A stretch of 64,000 nt of DNA from Gymnodinialimonas sp. 57CJ19 (GTDB taxonomy: Bacteria; Pseudomonadota; Alphaproteobacteria; Rhodobacterales; Rhodobacteraceae). The stretch covers positions 1,648,001 through 1,712,000 of the forward strand of contig NZ_CP151587.1 in assembly GCF_038396845.1 (NCBI RefSeq), read 5' to 3'. Positions 16,475 to 24,875 of the stretch are shown here, piece by piece (within the stretch, counting starts at the first letter, position 1; each line of letters begins with the position of its first letter). The translations under genes were made by a program, and so were the position numbers. The notes beneath the pieces were generated by a model. It was not told where the DNA came from. It did no database searches and was given only the letters and a program-made list of their open reading frames with translations.

Positions 16475-17527
16475 CTACTGCTCCATCGCCGCGCCCCAGG
16501 CGGCAAGGAAGCTCTCGCGGTTCAACCGGTCGAGGTAGACCATCAGGGCCGGTCCCAAGCGGATCGGCCCGAACGGAGAACTGTCAGCCTCTCCGCGCGT
16601 TTGCAGGGGCGGCAAGATGGGCCGGGCAGCGCTTTGGCCCATGCCCTCGCGCAGCAACGCGTCCAGCATCGCGCCCGCCGCTGCCACCTCGGTCGCCGTG
16701 GTCGGGATAAGGGCCGTGCGCAGCATGACGTTGGCGAAATCTTCCAGCGGCAGCACGGAAAGCCCTTCCACCCGCGTCAACCTTTGCGCCGCGTAGGAGC
16801 CCAAGACATTGTATGCCAACGCCAATTCTCCGCTGGCCACGTCGTCGATCATCTGGCCAGAACAACAATACAGCCGCGCGTCCAGCCGCCCCATCACTTC
16901 GGTCAATCGCCAATAGGCGTCCGATGATCGCGCCTCTTGGGTCGCGAAAAGGTAGCCAAGGCCCGACACATGAAGATCGTAGGTGCCCAAACGCCCCGCG
17001 AACCGGTCCGGGTGCTCGCGCAGCAGCGTCACCAGCTCCGCGCGGGTGCGCGGCAGCGGAAGGCCGTTGAACAGGGCATCGTTGATAACGATCACGGCGG
17101 GCTCGGCGGTGAAGGCAAAAAGCCTGTCATTCCAGCGCGCCCAATCTGGCAAGGCTTGGGTCACATTGCTGGAATAGGTCTGCGCAATCCCGTCATTGGC
17201 CAGGGTGAATTGCAGGTCCATCGCAGACGAGAGCACCAGATCAAACACCGCCCCGCCGCGCACAGCCCGGTGCACTTCAGCCGAGGAGGCGACGACATAG
17301 TCGATCCCCACCTGCGGATTCTCGGTCTGGAAACGAGCCAGGAACGGCTCGAACACATCCAGATCAGCGGTCGAGATAACCCGCAGCACCGTTTCGCTGG
17401 TGCCGGGATATTCGCGACGGTCTTCGATCTCGAAGTCCTGCGCCGCAGCCCCTCCGGCGAAGCACGCAGCAAGGAGCAGGCCGTTCAGCAAACCCTTCAG
17501 ACTGCTGGTAAAATCAGGAAAACACAT
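16475..17527 (-). CDS. Periplasmic ABC-type substrate-binding protein associated with TctDE
   Basis: 350 residues with a signal peptide (GLLNGLLLAACFAGGAAAQ). The mature part begins with VLRVISTADLDVFEPFLARF and continues as a group of Fe3+/polyamine-type binding proteins (FDLVLSSAMDLQF, AVIVINDALF). No permease or ATPase gene is adjacent. Instead its ATG (17527) lies 31 bp inside the 3' end of the histidine kinase gene, with a good Shine-Dalgarno (GGGAGG, 6 bp), so it is translationally tied to the kinase. The context suggests a ligand sensor feeding the TctE kinase rather than a transporter component. That role is inference. Confidence 0.75.
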   Translation of the reverse strand: MCFPDFTSSLKGLLNGLLLAACFAGGAAAQDFEIEDRREYPGTSETVLRVISTADLDVFEPFLARFQTENPQVGIDYVVASSAEVHRAVRGGAVFDLVLSSAMDLQFTLANDGIAQTYSSNVTQALPDWARWNDRLFAFTAEPAVIVINDALFNGLPLPRTRAELVTLLREHPDRFAGRLGTYDLHVSGLGYLFATQEARSSDAYWRLTEVMGRLDARLYCCSGQMIDDVASGELALAYNVLGSYAAQRLTRVEGLSVLPLEDFANVMLRTALIPTTATEVAAAGAMLDALLREGMGQSAARPILPPLQTRGEADSSPFGPIRLGPALMVYLDRLNRESFLAAWGAAMEQ

Positions 17528-18885
17528 GCGCCACCTCCCTCTGCCAGTCCCAACTCCAGCCGGCCGCCGTGGGCACGTAGCGCCTCGTCCGCAATGGTCA
17601 GCCCAAGGCCCGAGCCCACAATCCCTTCCACCTTGGCGCCGCGCCTGAACCTCTCGGTCAGATGCGCCGCGGACCCGTCCCCGAACCCCGGCCCCTCATC
17701 ACGAACCACGATCCGCGCTTCGTCCCCCTGTTTGGTCACATCCACCCGCACGATGGTCTCGGCGGGCGAGTATTTGATCGCGTTGTCCAGCACGTTTCGA
17801 AGAGCATTTTGCAGCAAGATCGCATCCCCTTCGACAGTTCCCGCACTCAGGGTCAAGGCGATGTCGATGTCCTTCATCTCTGCCGTGGGCCGCAGCGTAT
17901 CGGCCACGCCGCTGGCAAGGCTTGGCAAATCCACCCGTTCGCGGGCCAGGGCGTCGGCGCGGAACGACACCATCGCGTGATCGAGCAATTGCGAGGCCGA
18001 GCGCGACGCATCATCGACCGCCCGAATGACCCTGCGCAGGGTTTGCTTTTGCCCGTCTTCCGTCACCGAATGCAGGGCGATCTCGGCCTGAGTGCGCACA
18101 ATCGCCAAGGGGGTGCGCACCCGGTGCGCGGCTTCCGCGATGAAATCCTCGGACCGTTTCATGGACCCGCCAAGGCGTTCCATCAGGCGGTTGAGGGCGT
18201 GGACCAGCGGCATCAACTCGGGCGGGCCCCGCCTGCGCAAGGGGCGCAGGTCCGAGGGGCCGCGCGTCGCCACGTTTTGCGCCATGGTGTTGAGAGGTAG
18301 CAGCGATGACCGCACCGCGATGGCCGACATCCCAACCGCCAGTAGGAACACCACCATCGACAATGCCGCCGCCTGCCGTGACAGGCCCGCCGCGATGTTT
18401 CGCACCCCGTCGCGGGTTTGCGCCACGGTCACGGTCACGGGGACCGCCACGCCGTCGCTTAAGATCACCCGCATGACCGATACGGCCCGTACCTGCGCAC
18501 CGCGGTAGCTCAGGGTGCGAAACTGCACCTCTCCCGGCGCGACCTCCGGCCCCTCCAGATCCGCGTAGCCGGTCAGGACTTCCTCTCCGGCGGCGACCCG
18601 GTAGAACACCCGGTCCTCACTGATCGCGCCCAACATGGAAAAGGCGGCATAGGGCAGTTCCAGGCGGATTTGCCCCCCTTCCGAGCGCAGCGTTTCTGCA
18701 ATCGAGGTGGCCGATGCCTCCAGCACGTTGTCCTGGGTGCGCCCCGCCGCCTCGCGCGCGAAAGAGGTCACCATGCCCCAGCTGATAAGCGCCAGAAGCG
18801 CCACGATCGCTGCCAGAAACAGGGTCAGTTTGCGGGCGATGCTCCAGCCAGGGCGCACGCCGCGGGCATGGGCCGATCCGCTCAT
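17497..18885 (-). CDS. tctE: Membrane sensor histidine kinase of the tricarboxylate system
   Basis: 462 residues. N-terminal membrane segment (KLTLFLAAIVALLALISWGMV), a periplasmic sensing domain of ~120 residues, a second membrane segment (AALSMVVFLLAVGMSAIAV), a HAMP-like linker, the phospho-acceptor H-box EAAHRVRTPLAIV, and the ATPase core with N-box NVLDNAIKYSP, DEGPGFGDG and GSGLGLTIAD. This is the TctE architecture. Its start overlaps the tctD stop by 4 bp. It should phosphorylate TctD in response to an external organic acid and so control the divergent tctCBA operon. Confidence 0.88.
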   Translation of the reverse strand: MSGSAHARGVRPGWSIARKLTLFLAAIVALLALISWGMVTSFAREAAGRTQDNVLEASATSIAETLRSEGGQIRLELPYAAFSMLGAISEDRVFYRVAAGEEVLTGYADLEGPEVAPGEVQFRTLSYRGAQVRAVSVMRVILSDGVAVPVTVTVAQTRDGVRNIAAGLSRQAAALSMVVFLLAVGMSAIAVRSSLLPLNTMAQNVATRGPSDLRPLRRRGPPELMPLVHALNRLMERLGGSMKRSEDFIAEAAHRVRTPLAIVRTQAEIALHSVTEDGQKQTLRRVIRAVDDASRSASQLLDHAMVSFRADALARERVDLPSLASGVADTLRPTAEMKDIDIALTLSAGTVEGDAILLQNALRNVLDNAIKYSPAETIVRVDVTKQGDEARIVVRDEGPGFGDGSAAHLTERFRRGAKVEGIVGSGLGLTIADEALRAHGGRLELGLAEGGGACVFLILPAV

Positions 18886-19541
18886 GGGGTCATCCGGTAG
18901 CCCGCCCCACGGACCGTTTCGATCTTCACGCCAACGCCGTCCAACTTGCGGCGCAGACGGCCCACATAGACCTCGATCGCGTTCTCCGTCACGTCGGCGT
19001 CGTGGGAAAACAGCCGATCCATCAGTTGCGATTTTGACAGGATGTGGCCGGGATTACGGGCGAAGACCTCAAGCAGTCGGATCTCCCGGTTGCGCAGGTC
19101 CACCACCGCGCCGCCCGCGCGCAGCGTGCCCGCGGTGGGGTCGAAGATGGCATCCCCCAGGGCCACCTCGTTCTTGGCGGCCCCGCCCCGGCGGCGGAGT
19201 ACGGCGCGGCAGCGGGCCTCCAGCTCGCTGAAGTCGAAGGGCTTGGTGATGTAATCATCGGCGCCTTGGTCCAACGCCCCCACCCGGTCGGAAATCTGGC
19301 TGCGGGCGGTCAGCACGATCACCGGAGTTTGCAGCCGGTCGCGCCAGCGCGTCAGCCTGTCGCGGCCATCGCCATCGGGCAGCATCACGTCGAGCAGAAT
19401 CAGGTCATATTCCGCCACGGCCAGGCAGTCCTCGGCCTCTGACAGCGTGCCCGCATGATCCACGGCATGGCCATCCAGCCCCAGACGCTGCACCACGCTG
19501 TCGGCTAATTCTTCATTATCTTCAACGAGTAAGAACCGCAT
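18882..19541 (-). CDS. tctD: OmpR-family response regulator of the tricarboxylate system
   Basis: 219 residues. Receiver domain with LLVEDNEEL, phospho-acceptor Asp in LILLDVMLPDGDG, conserved Thr in VIVLTAR and Lys in DYITKPFD. The C-terminal winged helix (NREIRLLEVFARNPGHILSK, ENAIEVYVGRLRRKL, IETVRGAGYRM) is OmpR/PhoB type. It is the first gene of the tctD-tctE-binding-protein set and is divergent from tctC with ~100 bp between starts. That spacer carries an 11-bp-spaced direct repeat TGTCAG, a plausible binding site. Confidence 0.9.
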   Translation of the reverse strand: MRFLLVEDNEELADSVVQRLGLDGHAVDHAGTLSEAEDCLAVAEYDLILLDVMLPDGDGRDRLTRWRDRLQTPVIVLTARSQISDRVGALDQGADDYITKPFDFSELEARCRAVLRRRGGAAKNEVALGDAIFDPTAGTLRAGGAVVDLRNREIRLLEVFARNPGHILSKSQLMDRLFSHDADVTENAIEVYVGRLRRKLDGVGVKIETVRGAGYRMTP

Positions 19542-19560
19542 CCGTCCCGCAACCTTCCCA

Positions 19561-19577
19561 TGTCAGGCTTGTGTCAG
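19561..19577. promoter_or_regulatory. Candidate TctD-binding direct repeat (TGTCAG x2, 11-bp period)
   Basis: TGTCAG at 19561-19566 and again at 19572-19577, starting 20 bp upstream of tctD and 64 bp before tctC. OmpR/PhoB-family regulators bind direct repeats with 11-bp spacing, and PhoB itself prefers TGTCA-type half-sites. The pattern and its place between regulator and target genes support an operator; it is not proven. Confidence 0.5.
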
Positions 19578-19640
19578 CTTCGTCTGCCACCCTCTAGCAA
19601 TGGGCGGCAGACGACTGCCTGTCAAATGGGAGGATTACCA

Positions 19641-20618
19641 ATGAAACTTTCGCGTCGGGTCATGATGACCGCGGCCGCCGCAATGGTGGCAATGTCTGGT
19701 GCAGCGCAGGCCGATGGCCACCAGGTGCTGGACGAACTTCACTTCCTGATCCCCGGCGGCGCCGGTGGTGGTTGGGACGGCACAGCCCGTGGCACGGGCG
19801 AGGCGCTGACCGGCGCTGGCCTTGTCGGCTCTGCTTCTTATGAGAACATGTCCGGCGGCGGCGGCGGTGTGGCGATTGCCCACATGATCGAAAACGCCGA
19901 CAGCATGGGCAACACGATGATGGTGAACTCTACCCCCATCGTCATCCGGTCCCTGACCGGTGTGTTCCCTCAATCGTTCCGTGATCTGACGCTTGTGGCG
20001 GGCACCATCGGTGACTACGCCGCCTTGGTTGTGCCTGCGGACAGCGAATTGACCTCCATGGCTGACCTCGTGTCTGCCTACCAAACCGATGCCACGGCTT
20101 TCGCCATTGGTGGCGGTTCGGTTCCCGGCGGGATGGATCACCTTGTCGCGGCCATGGCGATGGAAGCAGCGGGCGAAGACCCCACCGGCTTCAACTACAT
20201 CCCCTATGACGCGGGCGGCGCGGCGATGGCGGGCCTTCTGTCCGGCGAGATCCAGGCGCTTTCCACCGGCTTCTCCGAGGCCGTGACATTGGCCGAGCAA
20301 GGCGAAGTGCGCATCCTTGGCGTGACCGCGCCCGAGCGTGTGGATGCCTATGCCGACGCGCCCACGATGATGGAGCAGGACATCGATGTGGAATTCGTCA
20401 ACTGGCGTGGGTTCTTCGCCGCTCCGGGTCTGGACGATGAGACCGTTGCAAACATGCGTGCTGCAATCGCTGCAATGTACGACACGCCTGAATGGGAAAC
20501 CGTTCGTGCGCAAAACGGTTGGGTGAACATCCACAACCCCGGCGACGATTTCGAGACGTTCCTGGAAAACCAGGAACAGCAAATCGGCGACCTGATGCGT
20601 ACATTGGGCTTCCTCTAA
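19641..20618 (+). CDS. tctC: Tripartite tricarboxylate transporter substrate-binding protein
   Basis: 325 residues from ATG 19641, preceded by GGGAGGATT. The signal peptide is RRVMMTAAAAMVAMSGAAQA. The mature protein has Bug/TctC motifs: LHFLIPGGAGGGWDGTAR, then GSVPGGMDHLVAA and VNWRGFFAAPG. It binds a carboxylate in the periplasm for the TctAB membrane components encoded next. The ligand is unknown; citrate-like or other di/tricarboxylates are usual. Expression is probably controlled by TctDE. A strong RNA hairpin follows the gene. Confidence 0.9.
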   Translation: MKLSRRVMMTAAAAMVAMSGAAQADGHQVLDELHFLIPGGAGGGWDGTARGTGEALTGAGLVGSASYENMSGGGGGVAIAHMIENADSMGNTMMVNSTPIVIRSLTGVFPQSFRDLTLVAGTIGDYAALVVPADSELTSMADLVSAYQTDATAFAIGGGSVPGGMDHLVAAMAMEAAGEDPTGFNYIPYDAGGAAMAGLLSGEIQALSTGFSEAVTLAEQGEVRILGVTAPERVDAYADAPTMMEQDIDVEFVNWRGFFAAPGLDDETVANMRAAIAAMYDTPEWETVRAQNGWVNIHNPGDDFETFLENQEQQIGDLMRTLGFL

Positions 20619-20629
20619 GGAACAGCCTT

Positions 20630-20652
20630 GCCGCCGCGCCCTGCGCGGCGGC
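20630..20652 (+). other. Intercistronic hairpin between tctC and tctB
   Basis: A 9-bp GC-only stem (GCCGCCGCG / CGCGGCGGC) with a CCCTG loop, followed by a second, imperfect GGCC-rich stem. No T-run follows, so it is not a classical terminator. Such hairpins after binding-protein genes often protect the upstream message and raise its level over the membrane-component genes. Confidence 0.6.
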
Positions 20653-20702
20653 CCCGGCCTTGGCCCGGGATCACACACAAGAACATACCGGGAGGGGACA
20701 CC

Positions 20703-21194
20703 ATGGCGCTCGATCGCTGGATCGCGCTGATTTTCGTGGGCATGTGCTGTGCTTACGGCTACGCAGCTTTCTTTACGATGGACCACCTTTTGCCGCCGTT
20801 CATGCAGCGCAACCCGGTGTGGCCCTCGACGTTTCCGAAAATTCTCGCCATCGCGGGCATTCTGACCGGATTGGTTGTCGTGCTTGGCCTCGAGAAACAG
20901 GGCGAGGAGAAAGAGCCCTCCGCCACCGATATCAATTACCGCCGTTTGCAGGACTACAACACCGGCCAAGCCATCGGATTGCTCGTCCTCATGGTGGTCT
21001 ATGCCCTGGCCCTGCGCCCGGCGGGCTTCATCGCCGCCACAACGCTTTTCCTGATCGCCGGAAGCTTTGTTCTGGGCGAGCGGAAGTTCCACGTCATGAT
21101 CCCCGTGGCGGGGATTGCCACCTTTATCGTCTGGTATCTCGTGCAAGAGGTCCTTGGCATTTTCCTGCGGCCTTGGCCGTTCTTCTTGGCCTGA
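20703..21194 (+). CDS. tctB: Tripartite tricarboxylate transporter small membrane subunit
   Basis: 163 residues from ATG 20703, with GGGAGGGG 6 bp upstream. Four hydrophobic segments are visible (WIALIFVGMCCAYGYAAFF; FPKILAIAGILTGLVVVLG; AIGLLVLMVVYALALRP; VAGIATFIVWYLVQEVL), the usual TctB layout. It partners TctA in the inner membrane. It lies 14 bp upstream of tctA and 85 bp after tctC. Confidence 0.88.
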   Translation: MALDRWIALIFVGMCCAYGYAAFFTMDHLLPPFMQRNPVWPSTFPKILAIAGILTGLVVVLGLEKQGEEKEPSATDINYRRLQDYNTGQAIGLLVLMVVYALALRPAGFIAATTLFLIAGSFVLGERKFHVMIPVAGIATFIVWYLVQEVLGIFLRPWPFFLA

Positions 21195-21207
21195 GGGGAG
21201 AAAAGTA

Positions 21208-22734
21208 ATGCTTGAAGGACTCTTGATCGGCCTGCAAACGGCCATTAACCCGTTCAACCTTGGTATGGTCATTTTCGGCTGCATCATCGGCACCTTTATC
21301 GGCATGTTGCCGGGCCTGGGGCCGATGTCGATCATCGCCATCATGATCCCCGTGGCGATCACCCTGGGCGACCCGACCGCGGCGCTGATCCTGCTGGCGG
21401 GGGTGTATTACGGGGCCATCTTCGGCGGCTCGACCTCGTCCATCCTTCTGAACGCGCCGGGGGTCGCGGGCACCGTTGCGACCAGTTTCGATGGCTATCC
21501 GATGGCCCGAAAAGGGCAAGCGGGCAAAGCGCTGACCATCGCCGCGATCTCTTCGTTCATGGGGGGGACCATCGGGGCGATCTTGCTGATGGTGTTCGCG
21601 CCCATGCTGTCGTCGGTGGCGTTGCTGTTCCACTCGGCCGAATATTTCGCACTGATGGTTGTGGGCCTTTCTGCCATCGCCGCTTTCGCGGGCACGGGGC
21701 AGGTGGGCAAGGCCGTGATGATGACCCTTCTGGGCCTGATGATGGCCACCGTGGGCGAGGGCGCCTTGGCCGCCATGCCACGCTTCACCGCGGGCATCCT
21801 TGACCTGCAGTCGGGCTTTTCCTTCATCACGCTGGCCATGGCGATGTTCGCTTTGCCGGAAGCGCTGTTTCTGGTGATGAATCCCATGCGCTCGTCCCAA
21901 GGCGGGGAAGAGGACAGCTCGGGCAAGATCGACAACCTGCGCATCAACCGCACCGAGGCCCGCGCCATCGCGCCGGTCATTGGGCGCCAGTCGATCCAGG
22001 GCTTTTTCATCGGCGTTTTGCCGGGGGCAGGGGCCACGATCGCCTCGTTCCTTGGCTACGCGGTAGAGCGTAACCTTGCCACGAAAGAGGAACAGGCAGA
22101 GTTCGGCAAAGGCTCCATCAAAGGCCTCGCCGCGCCGGAAACCGCCAATAACGCGGCCTGCACGGGCAGCTTCGTGCCTCTGCTGACCCTCGGCATACCC
22201 GGATCAGGCACCACGGCGATCCTCTTGGGCGCTTTGATTGCCCTGAACGTCACGCCGGGGCCGCGCCTGATGGTGGACGAGCCGCAGGTGTTCTGGGCCG
22301 TCATCATCTCGATGTATATCGGTAATCTGGTGCTGCTGGTGCTGAACCTGCCGCTGATCCCTTACATCGCGAAAATCCTCGCGATCCCTCGCAACTATCT
22401 GATCCCGTTCATTTTATTCTTCACCCTGATGGGGGCCTATATCGGCCAAAACAACGCGACCGAGCTGTTGATCCTTGTGGGCTTTGGGGTGATTGCCACC
22501 ATCCTTCGCTTTGCCGATTACCCGCTGGCACCTCTGCTGATCGGGTTCATTCTGGGCACGATGCTGGAAGATAACTTCTCTCGCTCCATGCAGCTTTACC
22601 AAGGCTTGGGCTTCATCCTGGAACGCCCCATGACCCTTGGCCTTCTGGTTCTGGCCGCCTTCCTTGTGATGCTGCCCACCTTCCGCGCGGCGCGCGCCCG
22701 GAACCGGGCCAAGGGCGTGGCCGATGGCGACTAA
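21208..22734 (+). CDS. tctA: Tripartite tricarboxylate transporter large membrane subunit
   Basis: 508 residues from ATG 21208 (GGGGAGAAAAGTA upstream). It is very hydrophobic with about 11-12 membrane helices and the TctA signatures GTFIGMLPGLGPMS near residue 27 and GVLPGAGATIASFLGYAVE around residue 275, plus TLGIPGSGTTAILLGAL. It carries out Na+/H+-coupled uptake of the acid delivered by TctC. The gene overlaps the following CoA-transferase by 11 bp, indicating one operon. Confidence 0.93.
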   Translation: MLEGLLIGLQTAINPFNLGMVIFGCIIGTFIGMLPGLGPMSIIAIMIPVAITLGDPTAALILLAGVYYGAIFGGSTSSILLNAPGVAGTVATSFDGYPMARKGQAGKALTIAAISSFMGGTIGAILLMVFAPMLSSVALLFHSAEYFALMVVGLSAIAAFAGTGQVGKAVMMTLLGLMMATVGEGALAAMPRFTAGILDLQSGFSFITLAMAMFALPEALFLVMNPMRSSQGGEEDSSGKIDNLRINRTEARAIAPVIGRQSIQGFFIGVLPGAGATIASFLGYAVERNLATKEEQAEFGKGSIKGLAAPETANNAACTGSFVPLLTLGIPGSGTTAILLGALIALNVTPGPRLMVDEPQVFWAVIISMYIGNLVLLVLNLPLIPYIAKILAIPRNYLIPFILFFTLMGAYIGQNNATELLILVGFGVIATILRFADYPLAPLLIGFILGTMLEDNFSRSMQLYQGLGFILERPMTLGLLVLAAFLVMLPTFRAARARNRAKGVADGD

Positions 22735-23914
22735 GCCGCTCTCGGGCATCCGCGTTCTCGATCTGACCAATGTGCTGGCAGGCCCCTTTGCCTGTCACCA
22801 ACTGGCCCATCTGGGGGCCGAGGTCATTAAGGTCGAGAACCCGGAAGGGGGCGATCTGGCCCGGAACCTTGGGGCCTCTGCCACGCTGTCGGCCAAAGGC
22901 ATGGGGATCAGCTTTCTGGCGCAGAACGCGGGCAAGAAAAGCCTGACCCTGAACCTCAAACACGACGCGGGCAAAGAGGCGCTGAAGCGGCTGGTGCGAA
23001 CGGCCGATGTGTTGGTGGAAAACTTCCGCCCCGGCGTCATGACCCGTCTAGGCCTTGGGTACGAGACCCTGCGGGCGGAAAACCCGGCCCTGATCTACTG
23101 CGCGATTTCCGGTTATGGGCAAGACGGGCCCTGGGCCGCGAACCCGGCCTACGATCAGATCATCCAAGGGGCCTCGGGCGTGATGTCGATCACCGGCACC
23201 GGCGAGCCTACGCGGGTGGGCTATCCGCTCAGCGATACTGTGGGCGGGCTGACAGCGGCGATGGCGATTACCGCTGCGCTGAACGCGCAACCTCGGGGGA
23301 GTTTCATTGATGTCAGTATGTTGGAGGCAACGCTGGCAACCATGGGATGGGTCGTGTCGAACCACCTGATCGGCGGGGCCTCGCCCCAGGCCCATGGGAA
23401 TGAGAACCCCACCTCGGCCCCTTCGGGGACCTTTCAGGCGCAGGACGCGCCGCTGAATATTGCCGCCAACAAGGACGCGCAGTGGCAAGCCCTCGCGCCT
23501 CTCCTCGGTCGTGCCGACCTCCTCGCAGACGCGCGTTTCACGACCCGCGAAGATCGCAAAGCCAACCGCCACGCGCTGCGCGCCGAGTTGGAGGTCGCGT
23601 TGACACGCAAACCGGCCGCCCATTGGGTGAAGGAACTCAACGCCCACGGTATCCCCGCTGGTCCGGTGCTCAGCGTGCCGGATATCTTGCGCCATCCGCA
23701 GGTGGCGGACCGGGGCCTCGTCACCCATTTCGATACGGTGCCGGGCGTGGACCATGCCATTGATGTGGTCACCGCAGGTTTCCAACTGGACGGCACCCGC
23801 CCTTCCGTCGCTCACCCGCCGCCGCAACTGGGCCAGGATACCGCGACGATCCTGGCGACGCTTGGTTATTCGGCCGAGGATATTGCCCGCATGGCCCACG
23901 ACGGCACCACATAG
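22724..23914 (+). CDS. CaiB/BaiF family III CoA-transferase
   Basis: 396 residues. Family III features: GIRVLDLTNVLAGPFACHQLAHLGAEVIKVE at the N-terminus, the nucleophilic Asp in PAYDQIIQGASG, and the C-terminal GIPAGPVLSVPDILRHPQV. It moves CoA between an acyl-CoA donor and a carboxylic acid. It overlaps tctA by 11 bp, so its acceptor is probably the acid imported by TctCBA. The exact acid cannot be named from sequence. Confidence 0.85.
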   Translation: MATKPLSGIRVLDLTNVLAGPFACHQLAHLGAEVIKVENPEGGDLARNLGASATLSAKGMGISFLAQNAGKKSLTLNLKHDAGKEALKRLVRTADVLVENFRPGVMTRLGLGYETLRAENPALIYCAISGYGQDGPWAANPAYDQIIQGASGVMSITGTGEPTRVGYPLSDTVGGLTAAMAITAALNAQPRGSFIDVSMLEATLATMGWVVSNHLIGGASPQAHGNENPTSAPSGTFQAQDAPLNIAANKDAQWQALAPLLGRADLLADARFTTREDRKANRHALRAELEVALTRKPAAHWVKELNAHGIPAGPVLSVPDILRHPQVADRGLVTHFDTVPGVDHAIDVVTAGFQLDGTRPSVAHPPPQLGQDTATILATLGYSAEDIARMAHDGTT

Positions 23915-23978
23915 AGTCCGGCTAGACACCGCCCCGCGCCCTGTTAGGTTCGCCCCAAGCAACCAGCAGGAGGATACG

Positions 23979-24860
23979 ATGGCGAAACTAGCATTCCTGG
24001 GGCTCGGCGTGATGGGCTTCCCAATGGCAGCCCACCTGTTGAACGCGGGCCATTCCGTGACCGTCTACAACCGGACCACCGCGAAGGCCGAACAATGGGC
24101 CTCCGATATCGGTGGCACCTTCGCCGAAACGCCCCGTGAAGCCGCTGAGGGCGCGGATTTCGTCATGGCCTGTGTGGGCAACGACGATGATCTGCGCTCG
24201 GTCGTTTTGGGCGAGGACGGCGCGTTGGCTGGCATGAAGGACGGCGCGATCTTCGTGGACCACACGACCGTCTCGGCGCTGGTTACCCGTGAATTGGCCG
24301 AGGTCGCGGCCAAGCAGAACGTCGGCTGGGTCGATGCGCCGGTATCCGGCGGTCAGGCAGGGGCGGAAAGCGGGCAGCTCGCCATCATGTGCGGCGGCGC
24401 GGAAGACCACTTCTCTGCCGCCAAGCCGGTGATCGCGGCCTATTCCAAAGGCACCGTGCATTTCGGAGACGTGGGCGCGGGGCAGCTGACCAAGATGGTT
24501 AACCAAGTCTGCATCGCCGGGGCGATCCAGGCCGTGTCCGAAGGGCTCTATCTGGCGATGGAAGCGGGGCTTGATGCGAAGAAAGTGGCCGATCTGGTCA
24601 GCCAGGGGGCGGGCGGAAGCTGGCAGTTGGCAAACCGGGCAGGGACCATGGTGGATAACGAATTCGACCACGGCTTTGCGGTGGACTGGATGCGCAAAGA
24701 CCTTGGGATCGCGCTGGCTCAAGGCAAGGATATGGGCCTGTCGATGCCCGTCACCGCCCTCGTGGATCAGTTCTACGCAGAGGTGCAGCAGATGGGCGGC
24801 GGGCGTTGGGATACGTCCTCGCTGATCCAACGGTTCCGCAAGATGAACAGCGAAATCTGA
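23979..24860 (+). CDS. Beta-hydroxyacid dehydrogenase (3-hydroxyisobutyrate / tartronate-semialdehyde reductase family)
   Basis: 293 residues from ATG 23979, with CAGGAGGA upstream. N-terminal NAD(P) site LGLGVMGFPMAAHLL, substrate-loop motif DAPVSGGQAGAESGQLAIM, and the catalytic Lys in GAGQLTKMVNQ. These define the 3-hydroxyisobutyrate dehydrogenase/GarR/GlxR group. It lies 64 bp after the CoA-transferase and is probably the last gene of the tct operon, handling a hydroxyacid or semialdehyde from the imported compound. GarR versus HibD cannot be separated by eye. Confidence 0.82.
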   Translation: MAKLAFLGLGVMGFPMAAHLLNAGHSVTVYNRTTAKAEQWASDIGGTFAETPREAAEGADFVMACVGNDDDLRSVVLGEDGALAGMKDGAIFVDHTTVSALVTRELAEVAAKQNVGWVDAPVSGGQAGAESGQLAIMCGGAEDHFSAAKPVIAAYSKGTVHFGDVGAGQLTKMVNQVCIAGAIQAVSEGLYLAMEAGLDAKKVADLVSQGAGGSWQLANRAGTMVDNEFDHGFAVDWMRKDLGIALAQGKDMGLSMPVTALVDQFYAEVQQMGGGRWDTSSLIQRFRKMNSEI

Positions 24861-24875
24861 AAGCTCGGGCGCCCC

